From: Candidatus Moranbacteria bacterium GW2011_GWE2_36_40
Lineage (GTDB): Bacteria > Patescibacteriota > Minisyncoccia > Moranbacterales > GWC2-37-73
Length of the DNA stretch: 18,213 nt
NCBI GenBank assembly: GCA_000991645.1
Contig: LBRX01000017.1
Coordinates: 1-18,213 of the forward strand
Reading direction: 5' to 3'
The first letter of the stretch is position 1; each line of letters begins with the position of its first letter. The notes below the pieces were generated by a model that had not been told where the DNA came from, searched no databases, and worked only from the letters and a program-made list of their open reading frames with translations. The translations under genes were made by a program, and so were the position numbers. Positions 5,601 through 12,774 of the stretch are shown in pieces.

Positions 5601-8051
5601 TTATTGACGAATTTTTATTCCAAGTTTACTTTCAAGTTGTTTTGTGATCAAATTCATTGCATCGTCAATCTCTTTTCCGGTCAATGTACGCTCAGAAGAA
5701 CCCAAGATTATATGAAAAGCAAAACTTGAAGTATCATCAGCAAAATCAATTGCATCAAAAAGATCAACATCCAAAACCAAGTCCCCTCCAGCCAATTGAA
5801 TTGTTTGCAAAATTTCATCAACACGCACATCTTTCCGTGCAAGCAAAGAAATGTCTCTCGTGACAACTGGGTGTTTTCGAATTGGCGCATATTCCCTTTC
5901 CTCTTCAGAAATATCAGAAAGTTTTTCCATATCGAATTCAAACATTACCACTCTGGTATTAATATCAAAACTTTCCAAGACAAAAGGACTTATTTCGCCG
6001 ACATATCCAAAAGATTTCTCACTACCGTGAATTTTTATTTCACCAGAGCGACCTTGATGCCACAAAGCAAGAGGCATTTCAATTGGAACCCCATTAAATG
6101 TGTCATAGTAGTGATCAATAATTCCAAGTTGCGCCAAAACATGATCAACTGCAGCCTTGGCTTCAAAAAATCCTGATTCATGTCGCTTATCCATTTTTTC
6201 CTCCTTGGCACTTTTTTTCTTCAGCACCATCACACCCACCAAGATGCTTTTTTCTTCGGGCAAAACTTCTTTATTTGCCTGCCTCGACTCGTGGAGATGA
6301 CCACTCGTCGACACGAGGCGGGACCAATACACTTTTCCAATTTCAAAAATATTAAATTCATTGAAATTCTTTAAATTTTCCTTAACATTTTTAAGCAGAT
6401 TTGGAATCAAGCTCACGCGCAGCTGCGATTGCTCTGGACTCATTGGCATTTCTAATTCAAGGTGTTTTATCTTGCCAAGTTGAGAAAGCTCTGCATCTTT
6501 GGCAGAATAAAAAGAATAGTTATACACTTCAGAAAAACCTTGCCCGATTAAAATATTTTTCAAAGCACGCTCAAAAATTCTGCCTTCATTTTGCTTGGCA
6601 GCAGTCACAACAACTGATGGGGCAACATTTTCAACCTTATCATATCCATAAATTCTCCCAATCTCCTCAATCAAATCTTCCTGCCTTTTAAGATCAATTC
6701 GAAAAGTTGGAATTTCAGCCAAAAGCGTACCCTTCTTAACTTTTACTTTTATGCCCAAAGATGTCAGGATTTTTTCGCTAATTTTTGAAGGAACAGCCAC
6801 GCCCAACAATTTATCAACATAGGCAAGATCCAGCTCAACCGTCCACGGTTTTATTTTTTCTTGATATTCATCAACCACGCCTTCAAAAGTTGCGTTGGCA
6901 GTGTGCTCCAAAATTTCAATTACACGCACCATGGCTTTTTCAGCCAAATTTGGATCAAGCTCTTTTTCAAAACGTGAAGACGCATCAGTGAAAAGTCCCA
7001 GACGTGATCTGGTTTTTCGAATTGAAAGAGGCTTAAAATTTGCAGCTTCAAGAATGATATTTGTCGAATTCTCAGAAATTCCAGAATCTTTTCCGCCCAT
7101 AATTCCAGCCAAAGCCAAAGCTCCGTTTTTACCAGCAATAACAATGTCATTGTGAGTCAATTTAATTTTGCTATCATCAAGCAATAAAAGTTCTTCATCC
7201 TTTTTTCCAGTTCTGACAATAATTTCATTACCAATCACATCTCCGTCAAATGCATGCAGCGGTTGCCCCAATTCAAGCATGACATAATTGGTGGCATCAA
7301 CCACATTATTAATTGCATTTAAACCGCAAGCTTCCAAGCGCGCTTTCATCCAGTCTGGAGAAGATTTTACTTGCACGCCGCTGAGAACTGCACCAATATA
7401 TCTTTTGCAAAGTTCCTTATTTTCAATTTTAACTTTTAGATTCTTGACTTTTTTGTTTCCCAAAACCAATCCCTCATAGTCATAATCCATTTTTCCTCCT
7501 TCAAGTGCAACAATTTCTCGAGCCATCGCCACATGAGAGACCGCATCATGAGCCCTGTCCGGCAAAACTTTAATATCCAAAACTTCATCACTGTTATTAA
7601 CAACGCTTGCGAATGTTGCTCCAATTTTCGTTTTTTTGTCCAACTGCATGATTCCACTGTGATCAGTTCCCAATCCTAATTCATCGAAAGCACAAAGCAT
7701 TCCAAAAGATTTTTCCCCTCTTATTTCAGCTTCCTTTATTTCAAAACCAACAGGCATTTTTGTGCCAACAGTTGCCACGGGAACATGATCGCCCACACTA
7801 ATGTTTGTTGCGCCACAAACAATACCCAAAACTTTACCATCACCTACATCAACTTTTGTCAATTGAAGCTTGTCGGCATTGGGGTGCTTGGAGATTTCTA
7901 AAATTTCTCCAACTACCACACCCTCAAAATCAGAGCCTACTTTTTCCACAGATTCAACCTCAAAAGAATGCATGGTTATTAGCTGTGCAATTTCAGCGGC
8001 AGTTTTTTTTGTGTCTGAAAGCTCCTTGAGCCAATTGTAAGAATATTTCAT
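5601..8051 (-). CDS. pheT: Phenylalanyl-tRNA synthetase beta subunit
   Basis: 816 codons, the full length for bacterial PheT. The protein forms the (alpha-beta)2 PheRS with PheS and carries tRNA-binding and editing functions. Domain order is canonical: an N-terminal OB-fold tRNA-binding module at ~40-150 (VVVGEILEISKHPNADKL), the B3/B4 editing domain at ~205-395 (NVVDATNYVMLELGQPLHAFD), B5 at ~400-475 with IPTFRIDLKRQEDLIEEIGR, the catalytic-like core, and the C-terminal anticodon-binding (FDX-ACB) domain at ~722-816 (PVVTRDISLL). Between FEIGKVY (569-575) and LPEEKSILVG (597-606) there is an extra stretch of about 19 residues (577-595), encoded by a GC-rich palindrome and probably an in-frame insertion. 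The gene follows pheS after an 82-bp repetitive spacer. It has no Shine-Dalgarno sequence and ends at a strong terminator. Confidence 0.97.
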   Translation of the reverse strand: MKYSYNWLKELSDTKKTAAEIAQLITMHSFEVESVEKVGSDFEGVVVGEILEISKHPNADKLQLTKVDVGDGKVLGIVCGATNISVGDHVPVATVGTKMPVGFEIKEAEIRGEKSFGMLCAFDELGLGTDHSGIMQLDKKTKIGATFASVVNNSDEVLDIKVLPDRAHDAVSHVAMAREIVALEGGKMDYDYEGLVLGNKKVKNLKVKIENKELCKRYIGAVLSGVQVKSSPDWMKARLEACGLNAINNVVDATNYVMLELGQPLHAFDGDVIGNEIIVRTGKKDEELLLLDDSKIKLTHNDIVIAGKNGALALAGIMGGKDSGISENSTNIILEAANFKPLSIRKTRSRLGLFTDASSRFEKELDPNLAEKAMVRVIEILEHTANATFEGVVDEYQEKIKPWTVELDLAYVDKLLGVAVPSKISEKILTSLGIKVKVKKGTLLAEIPTFRIDLKRQEDLIEEIGRIYGYDKVENVAPSVVVTAAKQNEGRIFERALKNILIGQGFSEVYNYSFYSAKDAELSQLGKIKHLELEMPMSPEQSQLRVSLIPNLLKNVKENLKNFNEFNIFEIGKVYWSRLVSTSGHLHESRQANKEVLPEEKSILVGVMVLKKKSAKEEKMDKRHESGFFEAKAAVDHVLAQLGIIDHYYDTFNGVPIEMPLALWHQGRSGEIKIHGSEKSFGYVGEISPFVLESFDINTRVVMFEFDMEKLSDISEEEREYAPIRKHPVVTRDISLLARKDVRVDEILQTIQLAGGDLVLDVDLFDAIDFADDTSSFAFHIILGSSERTLTGKEIDDAMNLITKQLESKLGIKIRQ
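6278..6323. repeat. GC-rich palindromic element inside pheT
   Basis: This 46-bp segment is about 65% G+C within AT-rich pheT. Its core is two 11-nt arms, TCGACTCGTGG (6284-6294) and CCACTCGTCGA (6301-6311), that pair at 9 of 11 positions around a 6-nt loop. In the sense RNA the two mismatches form a tandem G-A/G-A motif, which is compatible with a stable hairpin. Outer GCC/GGC bases extend it. It is translated in frame as part of residues 577-595 at a point where PheT proteins normally have a short loop. It looks like a small palindromic repeat inserted in frame. Confidence 0.6.
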
Positions 8052-8133
8052 TATAGTTAATTGGTTAATTAATTTCCTAGTTAATTAGTTAAATACCTAT
8101 TTAACTAATTACCTAATCGACTAATTAACTGAA
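8052..8133. repeat. TTAATTAG-type repetitive spacer with hairpin between pheS and pheT
   Basis: The 82-bp pheS-pheT gap is built of TTAATTAGT/ACTAATTAA-like units. It contains a perfect inverted repeat TAATTAGTTAAAT (8082-8094) / ATTTAACTAATTA (8099-8111) with a 4-nt loop. The stem is pure A/T apart from one G-C pair, and no T-tract follows on the minus strand, so read-through into pheT is expected. No Shine-Dalgarno sequence for pheT lies in it. Confidence 0.6.
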
Positions 8134-9186
8134 TCAGAATTGTTTAATAAATCTTAAATCCCCAGAATGGAAAAGCCTGACGTCATCAATCTTGTATTTC
8201 ATCATTGCCAATCTTTCCAACCCGAATCCCCAGGCAAATCCTTGATACTTATTTCTTGGATATCCAACAGCTTCAAAAACATTCTGATTTACAATCCCGG
8301 CACCACCAAGCTCAAGCCAACCAGCCCATTTGCATGAAGAACATCCTTTCCCACCGCAGACCAAACAATTAATATCAAATTCAAAGCTTGGTTCAGTGAA
8401 TGGGAAATAACTTGGACGAAGTCTGATTTCAACTTCTTTTTTGAAAAAACGAGAAAAAAATTGCTGAGCAACAAATTTAAGATTTCCCACAGTAATATCA
8501 TCTCCCACCATCAAAGCTTCGAATTGATGAAAAGTATGATCATGTGTTGTGTCAGTTGATTCGCGACGAAAAACCCTTCCAGGCGCAATAATGCGAAATG
8601 GCGGTGTGTGCTTTTCCATAAAGCGAATCTGCACATCAGAAGTCTGCGTACGCATCACAATTTTTTCTTGTTGTTTATTGTTAGTTGTCAGTTGTTCGTT
8701 ATTTTTCAGCCAGAAAGTATCTTGCATGTCGCGAGCTGGATGATCCTTTGGAATATTCAATGCATCAAAATTATAGAATTCTGTTTCTACCTCTGGACCA
8801 TCAGCAATTTCAAATCCCATTGAAGTAAAAATATCCTCAATTTCATATTGAATTCTACTTAATGGATGAAGATGACCCCGCTGCAGCTTCTTGGCTGGCA
8901 TTGTCACATCAATTTTTTCCGCTGCAAAATCAAAACTTTTTTCTTTAAGTTCTTTTTCCTTTGCAGCAAAAGCAGTTTCAATTTCAATCTTAATCAAATT
9001 AGCCAATTGTCCGATTGTTTTTCTTTCGTCCTCAGACATATCCTTAAGACTTTTAAGAATACCCGTAAATTCACTTTTGCGTCCAAGATATTTGATGCGA
9101 AGATTGTTAGCTGCATCCAAGGTCTGCACTGAAGAGATTTCAACAAGCGCATCTTTCTTGATTTGAGCTATTTTTTGTTCAAGCAT
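8134..9186 (-). CDS. pheS: Phenylalanyl-tRNA synthetase alpha subunit
   Basis: 350 codons, typical length. The catalytic subunit attaches phenylalanine to tRNA-Phe. The N-terminal ~90 residues are the coiled-coil tRNA-binding arm. Class II motifs follow: motif 1 region at HPLSRIQYEIEDIFTSMGFE (107-126), motif 2 at RIIAPGRVFRRESTDTTHDH (198-217), and motif 3 with the glycine-rich GFAWGFGLERLAMM (316-329). Four cysteines at 274, 277, 282 and 285 (CLVCGGKGCSSC) could bind a metal, as in some other bacterial PheS. Residues ~162-175 (NNEQLTTNNKQQEK) interrupt the normally continuous stretch between DTFWL and MRTQTSDVQIRFM and are encoded by a GTTAGTTGT-type simple repeat. The start ATG is one nucleotide after the tyrS stop (TAATATG), implying translational coupling. 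Confidence 0.97.
   Translation of the reverse strand: MLEQKIAQIKKDALVEISSVQTLDAANNLRIKYLGRKSEFTGILKSLKDMSEDERKTIGQLANLIKIEIETAFAAKEKELKEKSFDFAAEKIDVTMPAKKLQRGHLHPLSRIQYEIEDIFTSMGFEIADGPEVETEFYNFDALNIPKDHPARDMQDTFWLKNNEQLTTNNKQQEKIVMRTQTSDVQIRFMEKHTPPFRIIAPGRVFRRESTDTTHDHTFHQFEALMVGDDITVGNLKFVAQQFFSRFFKKEVEIRLRPSYFPFTEPSFEFDINCLVCGGKGCSSCKWAGWLELGGAGIVNQNVFEAVGYPRNKYQGFAWGFGLERLAMMKYKIDDVRLFHSGDLRFIKQF
8662..8703. repeat. Simple-sequence insertion in pheS
   Basis: On the plus strand the segment reads as TTGTTTATTGTTAGTTGTCAGTTG-like iterations of GTTAGTTGT. It encodes the hydrophilic NNEQLTTNNKQQEK tract. The base pattern is of the same style as the intergenic short-unit spacers of this window, which suggests that spacer-type DNA has entered or expanded within a coding region without breaking the frame. 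Confidence 0.5.
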
Positions 9187-9187
9187 A

Positions 9188-10390
9188 TTATTTAGGAAAA
9201 ATTATTTTTACAAAACCCAGCTTGCCTATTTTAAAAACCTTTCCGTTAAATTCCTTATCAATTATTTTCTGGGCATCGGTTATTTTTTCATCATCAACTG
9301 ACACTCCACCTTGTTCAATTTTTCTGCGAGCATCGCCCATACTGGATGCGTTGCTTGATTTTACCAGCAATTCTGCCAATTTCATTTCGCCCTCAATCAC
9401 AAATTCTGCAATGTCGGTTGGGATTTCTTTTTTTGAAAAAGTGTTAATAAAATATTCTCGAGCGCTGCGTGCCAAATCTTCGCTGTGATAAATTTTTACA
9501 ATTTCTCCAGCCAAGCGAAGCTTTGCATCGCGAGGGTTCAGTGTTTCGTCTTTCATTTCTTTTTCAATTTGAGCAATCTCTTCCATTGGCACACGTGTAC
9601 AATGCACAAAATATTTTCCAATCAATTCATCTCCCATACTCATAACCTTGCCAAACATGGAGTTGGCATCGTCGGTCAGATTGATAGTGTTGCCCCAAGA
9701 GGAACTCATTTTTCTTCCATCAGTACCTTCAATCAAATCGGTCATCATAACATCTTGAGGTTTTTGCTTATATTTTTTTTGCATTTCGCGTCCAGCCAAA
9801 AGATTGAAACGTTGATCAGTTCCCCCAAGTTCTAAATCAGCTTTCAGCACCACACTATCGTAACCTTGCATCAATGGATACAAAAGTTCGCGGAGCGATA
9901 TACGTGTTCCTTTTTCCAATCTTTTTTTAATATTATCGCGCGCGATAAATTCAGCCAAGGAAAAAATATCAGCCTGCTCAGAAATTTCATTGTATGTTAG
10001 TTTTCCGAGCCAATCAGAATTTTTAACAACTTCAACCTTACTCATATCCAAAATTTTTCCAGCTTGCTCAAAATATGTTTCCATATTTTTTTCCACCACA
10101 GCTCGCTCAAGCATCGGACGTTCACTTTCTTTATCAGAAGTATCTCCAATCACACCAGTAAAGTCCCCAATCAAAAAAACAATCTGATGTCCCAATTCTT
10201 GCAAATCTCGCAATTTTAAAAGTGACACAGCTCTACCCAGATGAATATTTGGACTAGTCGGATCAGTACCAAATTTGATTCGAAGCTTTTCGCCACCAAG
10301 AAGCCTCTTTTTAAGATTTTCACAATCAATAACCTCATTGACTCCGCGAGTCAAAATTTCTTCAATTACTTTTTCTTGTTGTTTTTCCAT
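9188..10390 (-). CDS. tyrS: Tyrosyl-tRNA synthetase
   Basis: 400 codons, ATG start, stop TAA. A class I synthetase that charges tRNA-Tyr. Visible signatures: the HIGH-type motif HLGR (50-53) preceded by KFGTDPTSPNI; GDFTGVIGD (75-83) in the Rossmann core; the tyrosine-pocket LGGTDQRFN (188-196); the KMSKS-type loop KMSSS (227-231); and a C-terminal S4-like RNA-binding domain around 335-400 (GDARRKIEQGGVSVDDEKI). It is the first gene of the tyrS-pheS-pheT operon, with a consensus promoter about 30-55 bp upstream and a very short leader, too short for a T-box. No Shine-Dalgarno sequence is visible (AAAAATTTTATG). It is divergent from the diguanylate cyclase gene. Confidence 0.97.
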   Translation of the reverse strand: MEKQQEKVIEEILTRGVNEVIDCENLKKRLLGGEKLRIKFGTDPTSPNIHLGRAVSLLKLRDLQELGHQIVFLIGDFTGVIGDTSDKESERPMLERAVVEKNMETYFEQAGKILDMSKVEVVKNSDWLGKLTYNEISEQADIFSLAEFIARDNIKKRLEKGTRISLRELLYPLMQGYDSVVLKADLELGGTDQRFNLLAGREMQKKYKQKPQDVMMTDLIEGTDGRKMSSSWGNTINLTDDANSMFGKVMSMGDELIGKYFVHCTRVPMEEIAQIEKEMKDETLNPRDAKLRLAGEIVKIYHSEDLARSAREYFINTFSKKEIPTDIAEFVIEGEMKLAELLVKSSNASSMGDARRKIEQGGVSVDDEKITDAQKIIDKEFNGKVFKIGKLGFVKIIFPK

Positions 10391-10417
10391 AAAATTTTTA
10401 TTGCTAAATATAGATTT

Positions 10418-10446
10418 ATAATACCAATTTACACAACTTTTTGCAA
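10418..10446 (-). promoter_or_regulatory. Promoter of tyrS-pheS-pheT
   Basis: On the minus strand TTGCAA (10441-10446) and TATTAT (10418-10423) are separated by exactly 17 bp. Transcription would start near 10411, giving a leader of only about 20 nt. Confidence 0.6.
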
Positions 10447-10487
10447 CACCCAGCTTTGGCTTTACAAAAGGTCAAATCGACAAGGGG

Positions 10488-10516
10488 TTGACTTAATATC
10501 CAAAAAGATGTATAAT
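10488..10516 (+). promoter_or_regulatory. Sigma-70-type promoter of the diguanylate cyclase gene
   Basis: TTGACT (10488-10493), a 17-bp spacer and a perfect TATAAT (10511-10516). The predicted start of transcription is near 10523. The -35 box overlaps a small inverted repeat GTCAA (10471-10475) / TTGAC (10488-10492) that could serve as an operator. Confidence 0.8.
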
Positions 10517-10521
10517 TGTAT

Positions 10522-10595
10522 ATTGTGGGAAAATTGTTTCCTGCAGCAGTACTGAGTCAGATCTTTCACAATTTCACATACAAAAGGAGATTGCT
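10522..10595 (+). promoter_or_regulatory. Foldable 5' leader and RBS of the diguanylate cyclase mRNA
   Basis: The predicted transcript begins with ATTGTG (10522-10527), which can pair with CACAAT (10567-10572) and close a domain. Inside it GGAAA/TTTCC (10528-10532/10537-10541) forms a hairpin with an ATTG loop, and a weak CTG/CAG pairing (10541-10543/10558-10560) could form a third arm. A good ribosome-binding site AAAGGAGA (10583-10590) follows, 5-6 nt before the ATG at 10596. The layout resembles a three-way-junction leader, but I cannot match it to a known riboswitch. Confidence 0.4.
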
Positions 10596-11339
10596 ATGAT
10601 AAAACCCTTAATTCGAAGAATTAACAGCTGGTGGCTAAAAAAAACATCTTTATCGAAGTGCATAATAGCGATTATTTGTGCAGTTTCGCTCTCAAAAATA
10701 TTTGAGGAAACACACCAAATGGTACAAATGAAATTATCAGAAACAATCGCTGAATGGATTATGCTTACTATTGGTATTACAGTATTACTTTTGGTGTCAT
10801 ATTTTCTTACTGTTGCACTGCAAAGTAAAGAGAGACTACGCAACATAAGTAACTACGACACCTTAACAGAACTCCACAGCAGGCATTATCTAGAAGAAAA
10901 TACACCGCGCATTATAGCTGAAGCACGTCGCCACGAGTGGTATGTCTGGGCTATCATGCTAGACCTTAATAAATTCAAGCCTATCAACGACAGGTTTGGA
11001 CATCATGAAGGTGATCGATTACTCCAATATTTTGCAAGACAGTTATTGGATGCCATACGAGACACTGATCTTTGCGTGCGACTAGGTGGAGATGAGGTTG
11101 TTATAATAGGCAGCGACCCTAATTATGATGCAGTCTCATCCTTGGTTGAGAGAATCTTAAAAGATATGGGAGCATGGTCAATGGAAATTGGAGGGGTAAC
11201 AATCAAAATGACAGCCGCCATTGGATTTTCAACCAAAAAACTTACCAAAGGAAGTAACATAAGCCTTGAAGAAATAATTAGAGAGGCCGATAACGAAATG
11301 TATAAAAACAAAAAAATCAGCCAACAAACAACAGCATAA
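10596..11339 (+). CDS. Membrane-bound diguanylate cyclase (GGDEF domain)
   Basis: 247 codons with a clear Shine-Dalgarno. Two predicted membrane helices (~20-35 and ~52-75) enclose a short extracytoplasmic stretch, followed by a GGDEF domain from ~82. Expected signatures are present: NYDTLTELHSRHYLEE (86-101; usually YDxLTGLxNR), the metal/GTP site MLDLNKFKPINDRFGHHEGD (121-140) with Asp123, and the active-site loop RLGGDEV (162-168; Val replaces the usual Phe but Gly-Gly-Asp-Glu is intact). An inhibitory I-site RDTD (155-158) lies exactly five residues before GGDEV. It should condense two GTP to cyclic di-GMP with product inhibition. The sensor part is too small for a classical ligand domain. 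It is the only plus-strand gene here, with its own promoter and terminator, and no c-di-GMP phosphodiesterase or PilZ effector is in the window. Confidence 0.93.
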   Translation: MIKPLIRRINSWWLKKTSLSKCIIAIICAVSLSKIFEETHQMVQMKLSETIAEWIMLTIGITVLLLVSYFLTVALQSKERLRNISNYDTLTELHSRHYLEENTPRIIAEARRHEWYVWAIMLDLNKFKPINDRFGHHEGDRLLQYFARQLLDAIRDTDLCVRLGGDEVVIIGSDPNYDAVSSLVERILKDMGAWSMEIGGVTIKMTAAIGFSTKKLTKGSNISLEEIIREADNEMYKNKKISQQTTA

Positions 11340-11342
11340 ATT

Positions 11343-11377
11343 AAACCGGTGAAGTGTATACGCACTTTACCGGTTTT
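11343..11377. terminator. Bidirectional terminator between convergent genes
   Basis: Arms AAACCGGTGAAGTG (11343-11356) and CACTTTACCGGTTT (11363-11376) form a 14-bp stem with a single G-T mismatch and a 6-nt loop. On the plus strand TTTTTAATTTTT follows and ends the diguanylate cyclase transcript. On the minus strand the stem is followed by a T-rich run and can end the secD-secF-91-aa unit, whose last stop codon is at 11386. Confidence 0.85.
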
Positions 11378-11385
11378 TAATTTTT

Positions 11386-11661
11386 CTATAGAAGTCCTAG
11401 CCTTTTCTTGGCTTCGAAGATTTGGTGGTCATTCATTTGACCGGACTTTTTCATAGCCTCAAGAGTTTTTAGAATGTCAGCTTTGTTTTTTTGGATATTG
11501 TCTGGAGTCATTACCTTTTTCATCAACTTTTCTCTTTCATCAGGACTCATTTTTTCCAATTTTTTCATCGCCATTCGCTGCATAAATCCCATGTTTTGAG
11601 GATCAAGAGGATTTGAATTTTTGTCATCTTTTTTCTTTTTGAAAGCATCTAAAATACCCAT
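11386..11661 (-). CDS. Small protein with SHOCT-like C-terminus
   Basis: 91 codons, ATG start. The N-terminus MGILDAFKKKKDD is amphipathic and Lys-rich. The middle (GFMQRMAMKKLEKMSPDEREKL) is helical and charged with many methionines. The last ~30 residues, ILKTLEAMKKSGQMNDHQIF followed by EAKKRLGLL, resemble the short C-terminal oligomerisation motif SHOCT (LxxLxxLxxxGxITxxEFExxKxxLL). I recognise no catalytic residues. It lies 197 bp after secF on the same strand and before a strong shared terminator, so it may be co-transcribed with secDF or have its own start. A cytoplasmic or membrane-surface regulatory role is possible, but the function is unknown. Confidence 0.75.
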   Translation of the reverse strand: MGILDAFKKKKDDKNSNPLDPQNMGFMQRMAMKKLEKMSPDEREKLMKKVMTPDNIQKNKADILKTLEAMKKSGQMNDHQIFEAKKRLGLL

Positions 11662-11858
11662 ACTAATTTAAAATTAATTTTGAATTTCCAATTTTGAATT
11701 TTGAATGAATTACCATTTTTAATGTTTGAAACATTATGTCATTCAGACTTGATTCGAAATTCGAAATTCAGAATTCGAAATTATTTTTTATAATTGCTAG
11801 TGAATCAGCAAATGAAAGAGCACTTTCATTTGGGACGAACAACGCAATTTCAAGCGCC
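11662..11858. repeat. Repetitive intergenic spacer between secF and the 91-aa gene
   Basis: No gene is seen. Positions ~11680-11715 are iterations of AATTTTGAATTT, and 11752-11785 iterate TTCGAAATTC. A palindrome AATGTTTgAAACATT lies at 11721-11735. A perfect 10-bp hairpin CAAATGAAAG/CTTTCATTTG (11809-11818/11823-11832, loop 4) lies shortly after the secF stop but has no adjacent T-tract in the minus direction. A 6-bp AAGCGC/GCGCTT hairpin (11852-11857/11862-11867) covers the secF stop codon itself. These hairpins may stabilise or separate mRNA segments of the operon. Confidence 0.5.
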
Positions 11859-12761
11859 TTAGCGCTTATATCTAATTGTCAATTCGTGACTAGTAACCAA
11901 AAGTGCCGAAGCAATGAAAATTGACGAATATGTTCCAAACGCTATACCAACCAAAAGCGCCAAAGCAAAATATTTAATAGCCACTCCACCAAAAAAATAA
12001 ATGGCCAGCAATGTGATGATAACCGTCATTGAAGTGTTTATGGATCGAACCAATGTTTCGTTCAAACTTTTGTTCACAACATCAGCAAAATCTTCTTTAT
12101 TTGAGCCTCTAAGCAAGTTTTCACGAGTTCTGTCATACACAACAATTGTGTCATGCACTGAAAATCCCAAAATGGTCAGGAGGGCCGCAATAAAAGGAAT
12201 GCCGACTTCAATTCCATAAAAATGTCCCAGAATAGAAAAAACTCCGGTTGTGATCAAAATATCATGAGCCAAGGCAATTGCCGCTCCTGCACCATATTTC
12301 CAAGATTCAACAGGACGAGAAACTTTTCGAAAAGCCCAGGCAATATATGCCATAATCACAGCAATGGCCAACACAATTGCGCTCAAAGATTTTGATTTCA
12401 GTTCGCCTGAAACAGTTGAATTGATGAAATCTACACTTGATTGAGTTGCTTGACCATATTTTCCAACAATTGCTTTCCAAACTTCATCATTAACATTGTC
12501 ATCCTCAGATGCATAACGAATAACAATAGTGTTGTTTTCTGAATTTTGCAAAGTTAAACTGTTAAGATTCAATGATTCCAAAGTTGCAGCAACTTCATTT
12601 TTTGCAGGAATTTCATCAGCAAATTTAACTGCCATGCGAGTTCCGCCAGTAAAATCAATATCGTATTTCAAACCCCAAACAGCCAAACTCAAAATACTAA
12701 GCACCGACAATGCTATGGAAAATATATACGCGTATTTTGTTTTGCTGATAATATTTAACAT
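11859..12761 (-). CDS. secF: Protein translocase subunit SecF
   Basis: 300 codons, typical length. It partners SecD in the proton-driven RND-type complex that assists the Sec translocon in late export. Visible signatures: first membrane helix at ~11-29; the SecF motif GLKYDIDFTGGT (31-42); the periplasmic/outer domain to ~120; five further helices from ~127; the conserved GFSVHDTIVVYDRTRENL (198-215) at the helix-4/loop; and SLNETLVRSINTSMTVIITL (231-250). It starts 13 bp after the secD stop and has no Shine-Dalgarno sequence, so it is presumably translated by coupling with secD. Confidence 0.95.
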   Translation of the reverse strand: MLNIISKTKYAYIFSIALSVLSILSLAVWGLKYDIDFTGGTRMAVKFADEIPAKNEVAATLESLNLNSLTLQNSENNTIVIRYASEDDNVNDEVWKAIVGKYGQATQSSVDFINSTVSGELKSKSLSAIVLAIAVIMAYIAWAFRKVSRPVESWKYGAGAAIALAHDILITTGVFSILGHFYGIEVGIPFIAALLTILGFSVHDTIVVYDRTRENLLRGSNKEDFADVVNKSLNETLVRSINTSMTVIITLLAIYFFGGVAIKYFALALLVGIAFGTYSSIFIASALLVTSHELTIRYKR

Positions 12762-12774
12762 GTGATAAATTTTT

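Noticed and set aside
10391..10487. A T-box leader for tyrS or pheST
   Set aside because: The predicted tyrS leader is only about 20 nt and no T-box sequence (TGGTACCGCG-like) or specifier hairpin is present in the divergent region.
10522..10595. A GEMM (c-di-GMP-I) riboswitch before the GGDEF gene
   Set aside because: The conserved CACGCACAGGGCAAACC and GACGCAAAGCC segments are absent. Only a generic foldable leader is supported.
11809..11832. A terminator after secF
   Set aside because: The hairpin is perfect (10 bp) but has no T-tract within a few bases on the minus strand. The strong terminator is further on at 11343-11377.
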